A stretch of 8,727 nt of DNA from an uncultured Panacagrimonas sp. (GTDB lineage Bacteria > Pseudomonadota > Gammaproteobacteria > Nevskiales > Nevskiaceae), in NCBI GenBank assembly GCA_946481265.1, contig CAMLNE010000176.1, positions 1 to 8,727 on the forward strand, read 5' to 3'. Below are positions 1-5,659 of this stretch, piece by piece. How positions within the stretch are numbered: the first letter of the stretch is position 1; every line of letters begins with the position of its first letter. Position numbers and translations under genes: made by a program. The notes beneath the pieces were generated by a model. The model worked only from the letters and a program-made list of their open reading frames with translations. It had not been told where the DNA came from and ran no database searches.

Positions 1-1
1 G

Positions 2-1285
2 CTGGATGCGGCCCGCGACGAGACCCGCCTGCGCCGCGCCGAGAAGGACATCCGCTGGCTGCGCTTCTCCGGCCTGATCGGCTGGTTCGTGGTGTTGCAG
101 GGCCACGGCTACGATCTGGGCTTCACGCCGGTGTGGGCGATCTATACCGGCGGGGTGCTGTACGCGGCCTGGGCCCATATCCAGGCTGGGCGCTCGACGG
201 ACATCTACCGCACGGCGGTGGTCACCACCTTCGCCGACCCGGTGCTGGCCGGCATGATCTGCCTGGTCACGGGCGGCATCGACTCGGTGCTCTACCCCTT
301 CTTCTTCTTCACGCAGATGTCGGTCGCCATCCGCTTCGGCGTGCTCGAATCGATCGGCATTGCGTTCTTCAACTGCGTCGTGACCGTGGCGATCTACCTG
401 ATCGAGCCCTGGTACAACGGCCACGCGCATGGCTCCACACCGTTGATGCTCGGCACCAAACTGTTTCTGCTCGGATTCGCCGGGTTCCTGGGCATGATCA
501 TCGCGGAGTGGGCCCGCGCACACGCACGCCTGCTGATCGCGCATGCGCACTCGCTGGGCGAGGCGGGCGAGCGCTACCAGACGGTGCTGCGCCGCTTCGC
601 GCAGGTGCAGGAGGAGGAGCGCCGCAACATCGCCGCCGAGCTGCACGACCGCATGAGCGGGCACCTGTTCGGCCTGCGCCAGGGCCTCGAACAATGTCGC
701 GCCGGCCTGGACGATCGCCAGGCGCTGCGCCAGCGCCTGGACGAGCTCGAGGCCACCGTGCGCGCCTGCACGCATGACGTTCGCTCGATCATGAACGAGC
801 TGCGTCCCACGGTGCTCGACGAGCTCGGCTTCTACGAGGCGGCCAGCGAGCACCTTTCCCGACACGCGGAAACGGCGCCCTACCGGCTGGTGCGGCGCAT
901 CGATCCCGCGTTGCGGGACTGGCGTTCGCGGCAGGACGCGATGCTGTTCCGCCTGCTGCAGGAGGCGCTGTTGAACATCCAGAAGCACGCCCAGGCGGTC
1001 ACCGTCGAAGTGCTGCTCGAGCCGCAGGGCGACCAGGTGGTGCTGAGCATTTCCGACGACGGCCAGGGTTTCGATCCCGACAAGGTTCCGCTCGGCCACT
1101 ACGGCCTGATGACGATGCGCGAGCGGGCCGAGGCGGCTGGCGGCACCCTGCACGTGGACGCCGGAGGCAACCGGCGCGGGACGCGCATCGAGGTCAGGCT
1201 GCCGCGGAGCGAGCCGGGCGGACCCGCCAGCGCGCCGGCAAGCCGGCCTGGAAACGAACCGGGAGACGGTCGATGGGCAACGTGA
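2..1285 (+). CDS. Membrane sensor histidine kinase, NarX/DegS type (5' end outside window)
   Basis: Sensor kinase of a two-component system; by family it autophosphorylates a histidine and passes the phosphate to the response regulator encoded next. The frame is open from base 2, so the true start lies upstream; the GTG at 89 falls inside a hydrophobic segment and is not a believable start. The first ~170 visible residues form about six hydrophobic segments with short loops and no large periplasmic sensor domain, suggesting sensing in or near the membrane. A HisKA_3 dimerization domain follows, with an EEERRNIAAELHD box (histidine codon 644-646). The HATPase domain shows an N-box (QEALLNIQKHA, about 957-990), a DDGQGF G1 box (about 1057-1074) and a later GLMTMRERAEAAGG block. 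The usual glutamine five residues after the phospho-histidine is glycine here. The 3' end overlaps the regulator gene by 13 bases, implying translational coupling. The signal is unknown. Confidence 0.9.
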   Translation: MDAARDETRLRRAEKDIRWLRFSGLIGWFVVLQGHGYDLGFTPVWAIYTGGVLYAAWAHIQAGRSTDIYRTAVVTTFADPVLAGMICLVTGGIDSVLYPFFFFTQMSVAIRFGVLESIGIAFFNCVVTVAIYLIEPWYNGHAHGSTPLMLGTKLFLLGFAGFLGMIIAEWARAHARLLIAHAHSLGEAGERYQTVLRRFAQVQEEERRNIAAELHDRMSGHLFGLRQGLEQCRAGLDDRQALRQRLDELEATVRACTHDVRSIMNELRPTVLDELGFYEAASEHLSRHAETAPYRLVRRIDPALRDWRSRQDAMLFRLLQEALLNIQKHAQAVTVEVLLEPQGDQVVLSISDDGQGFDPDKVPLGHYGLMTMRERAEAAGGTLHVDAGGNRRGTRIEVRLPRSEPGGPASAPASRPGNEPGDGRWAT

Positions 1286-1923
1286 TCCGGGTGTTCCTGA
1301 TCGACGATCACCATGTCCTGCGCCAGGCCATCGCGCGCATGCTCGACCAGGAGACGGATATCACGGTGGTGGGGCAGGCCGGTGACGCCCGCAGCGGCAT
1401 CGCGGCGATGGAAGCCCTGCAGCCCTATCCGGAGATCGTGATCGTGGATCTCAAGATGCCGGGCCAGAGCGGCATGAGCGCGATCGTCGAGATCATGCAG
1501 AAGCATCCCGAGACGCGGATCATCGTCTTCACCATGTACGACAACCCCGGCTACGTGTGGAGCACGATGAACGCCGGGGCACGCGGCTACATCCTCAAGA
1601 GCGCGTCCGGCAGCGACCTGCTGCGCGCGGTGCGCTCGGTCGCCAATGGCGGCGCCTACCTGCAGGCGGAGATCACCATGCCGCTGCTCAGGCGCCTGGT
1701 GCAGGACGCGCGCGCGGCAGACGATCGCGGCACGCTGTCGGTACGCGAGATGCACATCCTCGAGGCGCTGGCGGAAGGGCTGAGCAACAAGATGATCGCC
1801 AAGTCGCTGTCGATCACCGAGGAGACCGTCAAGTCGCACCTCAAGAAGATCTACGAGAAGCTCGGCGCCGCCGACCGCGCGCATGCGGTTGCCATCGCCC
1901 TGCGCCAGCAGCTGCTCGGCTGA
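1273..1923 (+). CDS. NarL/FixJ-family DNA-binding response regulator
   Basis: A 216-residue response regulator of normal length for the family. The receiver domain (about residues 5-122) has the acidic pair D11-D12, phospho-acceptor D59 in VIVDLKMPG, T87 and K109 (YILKSAS), so all key phosphorylation residues are present. The C-terminal LuxR-type helix-turn-helix (about 153-216) contains LSVREMHILEALAEG and the recognition-helix region ITEETVKSHLKKIYEKL. The ATG is supported by GGGAG at 1261-1265 with a 7-base spacer, and the gene overlaps the kinase gene by 13 bases, so the two are almost certainly partners. The targets are not visible; the adjacent catabolic-looking genes are a plausible local regulon. 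As I recall, styrene degraders use a similar NarL-type pair, StyS/StyR, next to a flavin epoxidase operon, but I do not claim orthology. Confidence 0.93.
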   Translation: MGNVIRVFLIDDHHVLRQAIARMLDQETDITVVGQAGDARSGIAAMEALQPYPEIVIVDLKMPGQSGMSAIVEIMQKHPETRIIVFTMYDNPGYVWSTMNAGARGYILKSASGSDLLRAVRSVANGGAYLQAEITMPLLRRLVQDARAADDRGTLSVREMHILEALAEGLSNKMIAKSLSITEETVKSHLKKIYEKLGAADRAHAVAIALRQQLLG

Positions 1924-1930
1924 CGCGCGG

Positions 1931-1944
1931 CCGGCGTTCGCCGG
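1931..1944 (+). other. Short GC-rich hairpin just after the response regulator
   Basis: CCGGC and GCCGG flank a GTTC loop (the stem can be drawn as 6 bp with a 2-base loop), starting 8 bases after the regulator stop codon. The position fits a transcript end or pause, but no T-run follows, so this is not a convincing intrinsic terminator. The rest of the 244-base gap up to 2167 shows CGCATC repeats and a second small hairpin (1999-2016) but no recognisable promoter. Confidence 0.25.
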
Positions 1945-2167
1945 AAGGGATTCCCGCAGGGCGTGCAAGGCGCTCGATGTTCGGCGCATGCATCGCATCG
2001 CATCGCCGCGGATGCGCGGCCGGCAGCGCTGCGGATCGCGCACCCCCGCGGATCTTCCCCGCATCCCCCGAACGGGTCGGCGTCGCGCCTGATCCGCGTG
2101 ATATCCAGCGCCGCGTCCCGGTCGAACAATCCGCAGTCTCCGGATCCCGGTTCCATCGAGACGACGC

Positions 2168-2968
2168 ATGCGCATCGAAGACAAGTCCTACACCACCATC
2201 AGGTTCAGCCGGCAGGGCCGGATCCTGACCGCCACGCTGTCGCGGCCCGAGGCGATGAACGCGGTCAACGCCGCGATGCACGAGGAACTCTCGCGCCTGT
2301 TCTACGACCTGGCCGACGATGCCGAGTCGGACATCCTGGTGCTGACCGGCGAGGGCAAGGCCTTCTGCGCCGGTGGCGACCTGCTGTGGCTGCAGGAGGC
2401 GATCGACGATCCCGAGGTCTTCCTGCGCATGGGCGGTGAGGCCAAGCGCATCATCTTCGGCCAGCTCGAACTGGAAAAGCCGCTGATCTGCCGCCTCAAC
2501 GGCGCCGCCACGGGCCTGGGCGCCTCGCTCGCCCTGGGCTGCGACATGACCATCGCCAGTGGCAACGCCGTGATCGGCGATCCGCACGTCTCGGTGGGCC
2601 TGGTCGCGGGCGACGGCGGCGCAATCCTGTGGTCGCAGCTGGTCGGCTTTGCACGTGCCCGCGAGTACCTGTTCACCGGCAAGCTGGCCAAGGCCGAGGA
2701 GGCCGAGCGCATCGGCCTGATCAACCGCGTGGTGCCCATCGAGGAACTCGACGACGCCGTCTACGGCCTGGCGCGCGAACTCGCGGCGGGCGCCACCAAG
2801 GCGATCCGCTGGACCAAGATCGTCACCAACACGCCGCTCAAGGCGCTGGCGCACCAGCTGTTCGACATGGGCCTAGCCTACGAGAGCATGTCCAATGTCT
2901 CTGCCGATCACCAGGAGGCGGTCAACGCCTTCCGCGAGCGGCGCCGGCCGAAATTCACCGGGAAGTGA
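2168..2968 (+). CDS. Enoyl-CoA hydratase/isomerase (crotonase) family protein with atypical active site
   Basis: A 266-residue crotonase-fold protein; the family binds acyl-CoA thioesters and stabilises an enolate in an oxyanion hole. Visible landmarks are the N-terminal LSRPEAMNAVN strand-turn (24-34), the CoA/oxyanion loop KAFCAGGDL (64-72), the second oxyanion block NGAATGLGASLALGCD (111-126), the segment IGDPHVSVGLVAGDGG (136-151) and the C-terminal trimer region ending in FRERRRPKF. Aligned by eye with rat mitochondrial hydratase, catalytic Glu144 falls on S120 and Glu164 on H140. Classical syn-hydration is therefore doubtful, and isomerase, lyase, hydrolase or another crotonase chemistry is possible. 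D138, H140 and D149 are candidate catalytic residues. The ATG has only a weak ribosome site (GAG about 8 bases upstream) but lies at the expected N-terminus. It precedes the monooxygenase ORF by 118 bases and may share its pathway. The family call is firm; the reaction is not. Confidence 0.9.
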   Translation: MRIEDKSYTTIRFSRQGRILTATLSRPEAMNAVNAAMHEELSRLFYDLADDAESDILVLTGEGKAFCAGGDLLWLQEAIDDPEVFLRMGGEAKRIIFGQLELEKPLICRLNGAATGLGASLALGCDMTIASGNAVIGDPHVSVGLVAGDGGAILWSQLVGFARAREYLFTGKLAKAEEAERIGLINRVVPIEELDDAVYGLARELAAGATKAIRWTKIVTNTPLKALAHQLFDMGLAYESMSNVSADHQEAVNAFRERRRPKFTGK

Positions 2969-3003
2969 CCCGGATGCGCCCCGCGGCGCCTCGACCGGCT
3001 GCG

Positions 3004-3037
3004 GCCGGCCCCCTTATCGGGTGATAGGCGGGCCGGC
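3004..3037 (+). other. Long stem-loop between the crotonase gene and the reductase-monooxygenase ORF
   Basis: Perfect 8-base arms GCCGGCCC (3004-3011) and GGGCCGGC (3030-3037) enclose a second stem, CCT/AGG plus ATC/GAT with single-base bulges, capped by GGGT. This makes a nearly continuous 14-bp hairpin. No T-run follows, so it does not look like a normal intrinsic terminator. It ends 49 bases before the next start codon and could act in mRNA processing, stabilisation or attenuation within an operon. The structure is seen in the sequence; the function is inferred. Confidence 0.5.
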
Positions 3038-3069
3038 GATGCGGGTCGATCCTGCCCCCCTACTTTCCC

Positions 3070-3075
3070 AAGGAA
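3070..3075 (+). promoter_or_regulatory. Ribosome binding site deciding the start at 3087
   Basis: AAGGAA lies 11 bases before the ATG at 3087, where ferredoxin homology begins at once. In-frame ATGs at 2895 (inside the crotonase gene) and 3039 (just after the hairpin) lack such a site, so 3087 is preferred although the spacing is slightly long. Confidence 0.55.
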
Positions 3076-3086
3076 CGAAATCAGGC

Positions 3087-4757
3087 ATGGACCACGTTGT
3101 CACCGTGCGCTACCTGGGCGGGGCCGAACGCACCATGCGCGTGGCGGCCGACCAGACCCTGCTGGAAGCCGCCGAAGCCGCCGGCGTGCCGATCGTCAGC
3201 GAGTGCGAGAGCGGGGTCTGCGGCACCTGCGTGGCGGGCTGCACCAAGGGCCGCTACCAGATGGGGCGCACCGAAGGCCTGAGCGATGTCGAGCGCGAGA
3301 ACGGCAAGATCCTGACCTGCCAGACCCTGGTGGAGTCGGACTGCACCATCGAGCTGCAATACCCGCTCGACGACAACGCGGCGACCCTGGTCCTCGGCGA
3401 CGGCGTGGTGACAAGGGTGGAGCAGCTGTCGGCATCCACCGCGCTGCTGAGTATCGATGCCTCCGGCATCGGCCAGCGCATCGACTACCGGCCGGGGCAG
3501 TTCGCACAGCTGGAAGTGCCGGGTACCGGTGCCTGGCGCAGCTACTCCTACGCCAACCTCGCCAACGCCGACAACCGGCTCGAGTTCATCGTGCGCCTGC
3601 AGGCCACAGGTGCCATGTCGGATTATCTGCGCGAGCGGGCCAAGCCCGGCGACCGCATTGCGTTGCGTTGCAGCAAGGGCGACTTCCACCTGCGTCCGAT
3701 CGCGCGGCCGGTGGTGCTGATCGCCGGTGGCACCGGCCTGTCGGCGATTCTCGCGATGGCGCACAGCCTGCGCGGCGCCAGCCTGGCGCACCCGGTGACC
3801 TTGCTGTACGGCGCCACCCGCTACGAGGACCTGTGCAAGCTGGACGAGCTGGAGGCGCTGGCGCGGGAGCAGCCGCGCCTCGAGGTGCGCAGCATCATCG
3901 GCAGGGCCGATCCCCGCTGGAGCGGGCCGGTCGGCCTGGTGACCGATCTGCTCGGTGCCGCGGTGCCGGAAGACGGTGACCTCGACGTCTACCTGTGCGG
4001 GCCGGCGGCGATGGTCGATGCGACGCGCGCCTGGCTGAGCCAGGCGGGCCTGCACAGGGCCGGCATCTATTTCGAGAAGTTCGTGCCCACCGGCGTGCAG
4101 CGTTCGCGCGTGCCGCCGCAGCTGGACACCAAGGCCCTGGACCTGGACGCGGTCCAGCGCGCCGGGCGCGGCACCGCGGTCGTGATCGGTGGCAGCATCG
4201 CCGGCATCGCCGCAGCCAAGATTCTCACCGAGCGCTTCGACAAGATCATCGTGCTCGAGCAGGACGGTCCGCACCGCCGCAAGGAAGGGCGTCCGGGCGC
4301 TGCTCAGGGCTGGCACCTGCACCACCTGCTGACCGCCGGACAGATCGAACTCGAGCGCCTGTTCCCGGGGATCATCGACGACATGGTCCGCGAGGGCGCG
4401 TTCAAGGTGGACATGGCCGACCAGTACCGGCTGCGCCTGGCGGGCTCCTGGAAGAAGCAGTGCAAGAGCGACATCCGGATCGTCTGTGCGGGCCGTCCGC
4501 TGCTGGAATGGTGTGTCCGGCGCCGGCTCGACACCGAGCCCAAGGTCGATTTCCGCTACGACACGCAGATGCAGGACCTGGTCTACGACGCGCGCACGAA
4601 CACCGTGATCGGTGTGGCCGTGGATGCGGCCGAGGGACTGAGCGTGATCCCGGCCGAGTTCGTGGTGGATGCCTCGGGCAAGAACACGCGCCTGCCGGAG
4701 TTCCTCGAGCGCATGGGCATCGGCAGCCCCGAGCTGGAGCAGGACATCCTCAACTGA
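3087..4757 (+). CDS. [2Fe-2S] ferredoxin / ferredoxin reductase fused to N-terminal half of an FAD monooxygenase
   Basis: This 556-residue ORF encodes three modules. A plant-type [2Fe-2S] ferredoxin occupies about 1-92, with ligands C40, C45, C48 and C78 (C-x4-C-x2-C-x29-C). A BenC-like ferredoxin-NAD(P)+ reductase follows: FAD-binding RSYS at 151-154, the nucleotide-binding glycine motif GGTGLSA at 214-220, YLCGP at 302-306 and the terminal FEKF near 329-332. A linker (about 335-360) leads to a group-A-like flavoprotein monooxygenase start with the Rossmann motif VVIGGSIAG (365-373), then RPGAAQGWHLHHLL and GRPLLEW. The frame stops at TGA 4755-4757 inside the monooxygenase, before its second FAD motif (GD), which lies downstream in the same frame. 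The reductase half looks functional alone; the flavin hydroxylase half is incomplete without the next ORF. Expected role: NAD(P)H-driven oxygenation, possibly epoxidation, of a hydrophobic substrate. Alternative reading: one 835-codon gene with a nonsense mutation. Confidence 0.85.
   Translation: MDHVVTVRYLGGAERTMRVAADQTLLEAAEAAGVPIVSECESGVCGTCVAGCTKGRYQMGRTEGLSDVERENGKILTCQTLVESDCTIELQYPLDDNAATLVLGDGVVTRVEQLSASTALLSIDASGIGQRIDYRPGQFAQLEVPGTGAWRSYSYANLANADNRLEFIVRLQATGAMSDYLRERAKPGDRIALRCSKGDFHLRPIARPVVLIAGGTGLSAILAMAHSLRGASLAHPVTLLYGATRYEDLCKLDELEALAREQPRLEVRSIIGRADPRWSGPVGLVTDLLGAAVPEDGDLDVYLCGPAAMVDATRAWLSQAGLHRAGIYFEKFVPTGVQRSRVPPQLDTKALDLDAVQRAGRGTAVVIGGSIAGIAAAKILTERFDKIIVLEQDGPHRRKEGRPGAAQGWHLHHLLTAGQIELERLFPGIIDDMVREGAFKVDMADQYRLRLAGSWKKQCKSDIRIVCAGRPLLEWCVRRRLDTEPKVDFRYDTQMQDLVYDARTNTVIGVAVDAAEGLSVIPAEFVVDASGKNTRLPEFLERMGIGSPELEQDILN
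4755..4757 (+). other. In-frame TGA interrupting the monooxygenase
   Basis: The frame that starts at 3087 stays open from 4758 to 5591 without any other stop, and the protein after TGA (FYSSMYHHVPP onward) continues the monooxygenase fold. The codon would be residue 557. It lies just after the DASGKNTRLPEFLE block, next to the strand that in relatives I recall reads roughly D-L-x-Y-A-S/T-R. Other genes here (1273-1923, 2168-2968, 4770-5594) end in TGA, so general UGA reassignment is excluded. The base after TGA is T, which is not a context I associate with leaky reading. Confidence 0.85.
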
Positions 4758-4769
4758 TTCTACTCGAGC

Positions 4770-5594
4770 ATGTACCACCATGTGCCGCCCGAGCGGCAGT
4801 GGACCGACCGCGTCATGCAGATCTGCTATGCATACCGGCCCAACGAGCAGACCTACGCGGCGCAGTACTACATCGACAGCAGCCGCACGATCCTGTGCAC
4901 CTCGCTGATCGAGTACAACTGCTATTCGCCGCCGCGAAATGCGCAGGAGTTCCGCGAATTCGCCAAGCGCATGCAGTCGCCGCTGGTGGCCGAGAACATC
5001 GAGGGGTTGGAGCCGGCGTCACCGGTCTACAACTTCCGCAGTCCGCGCATGCAGCGCTATCACTACGAGAAGCTGCCGCACATGCCGAACGCGCTCGTGG
5101 CCATCGGCGACTCGTACACCAGCACCGATCCGGTCGCCGGCCTGGGCATGACCATCACGCTGCAGGAGGCCGCGCGACTGCGCGAGCTGCTGCAGGTCCA
5201 CGCGCCCACCAGCCCGGAACTGATCCGGCGCTATTACCGGGCGATCGCCAAGATCGGCGATCACGCCTGGTTCGTGGTGCGCGAACAGACGCTGCGCTTT
5301 CCCTGGGTCAAGGACGTGGAGAAGAAGCGGCCGTTCTACTTCCGCGCGCTCAACTGGTACATGGACAGGGTCACCGAGCTGGTGCACGACGACATCGACT
5401 CCTACCGGACCTTCCTCGCGGTGATCCATCTGGTGAAGCCGCCGTTCGCGCTGCTTACCCCGGTGATGATCACGCGCGTGATCGGCAAGTGGGCCTGGAC
5501 CCGGCTGCGCATGCGCAAGACGCTGATCCAGAGAAACTACCCTCCGACCCAGGAGCTGCCACCATCGGGCATGCCCGTGTCGCCACGGGCCTGA
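4770..5594 (+). CDS. C-terminal half of the FAD monooxygenase (separated by in-frame TGA)
   Basis: A 274-residue ORF from the first ATG after the interrupting TGA, in the same frame; homology actually resumes at 4758 (FYSS). It carries the second FAD-binding block of group-A-like flavoprotein monooxygenases, ALVAIGDSYTSTDPVAGLGMTITLQEA (as short motifs: GDS, DP, GLGM; aspartate codon 5109-5111), and before it the substrate-domain beta region with RYHYEKLPHMPN. The C-terminal ~100 residues include a hydrophobic stretch, FLAVIHLVKPPFALLTPV, that could touch a membrane or bind a lipophilic substrate. The ORF lacks the N-terminal Rossmann fold and has no ribosome site before ATG 4770 (upstream bases TTCTACTCGAGC). 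Independent expression would therefore need reinitiation 12 bases after the TGA. Either it is the second chain of a split enzyme or the distal part of an interrupted gene. Codon use resembles its neighbours and shows no decay. Confidence 0.75.
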   Translation: MYHHVPPERQWTDRVMQICYAYRPNEQTYAAQYYIDSSRTILCTSLIEYNCYSPPRNAQEFREFAKRMQSPLVAENIEGLEPASPVYNFRSPRMQRYHYEKLPHMPNALVAIGDSYTSTDPVAGLGMTITLQEAARLRELLQVHAPTSPELIRRYYRAIAKIGDHAWFVVREQTLRFPWVKDVEKKRPFYFRALNWYMDRVTELVHDDIDSYRTFLAVIHLVKPPFALLTPVMITRVIGKWAWTRLRMRKTLIQRNYPPTQELPPSGMPVSPRA

Positions 5595-5618
5595 CGCTGA
5601 TCCGACGCTGATCCGACG
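5593..5618 (+). repeat. 11-base tandem repeat at the end of the monooxygenase
   Basis: GACGCTGATCC occurs twice back to back (5593-5614), followed by a partial third unit, GACG. The first copy overlaps the TGA stop and a second in-frame TGA lies at 5598-5600. It is probably a local slippage duplication. The 65 bases between the stop and the next start otherwise show only the ribosome site. Confidence 0.7.
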
Positions 5619-5646
5619 TTCGAGAAATAGAAGACCCGAAAACAAT

Positions 5647-5652
5647 GGAGAG
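5647..5652 (+). promoter_or_regulatory. Ribosome binding site deciding the epoxide hydrolase start
   Basis: GGAGAG lies 7 bases before ATG 5660. The in-frame ATG at 5645 overlaps this site and has no good Shine-Dalgarno sequence of its own, so 5660 is preferred, shortening the protein from 356 to 351 residues. Confidence 0.65.
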
Positions 5653-5659
5653 CCGCACC

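Noticed and set aside
1986..2016. CGCATC repeats after the response regulator as a CRISPR or integration site
   Set aside because: Units are only 5-6 bases and immediately adjacent, with no spacers or neighbouring integrase.
1099..2184. Long minus-strand ORF of 361 codons opposite the kinase-regulator genes
   Set aside because: Arg/His/Ala/Leu-rich translation without recognisable motifs, opposite two well-supported genes; a GC-rich antisense shadow.
2895..3086. Upstream extension of the ferredoxin ORF to ATG 2895
   Set aside because: It would overlap the end of the crotonase gene and add residues without homology; AAGGAA before ATG 3087 and the ferredoxin start there support 3087.
4755..4757. 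Genome-wide reassignment of UGA
   Set aside because: The response regulator, the crotonase gene and the monooxygenase frame itself all end at TGA where their families end.
3081..4781. Minus-strand ORF of 566 codons opposite the reductase-monooxygenase
   Set aside because: Low-complexity composition typical of antisense frames in GC-rich DNA, and the opposite strand has clear domain motifs.
3995..5611. Plus-strand ORF of 538 codons in another frame, spanning the in-frame TGA
   Set aside because: Arg/Ala/Gly/His-rich shadow frame; it does not encode the monooxygenase motifs, so it is not a frameshifted continuation.
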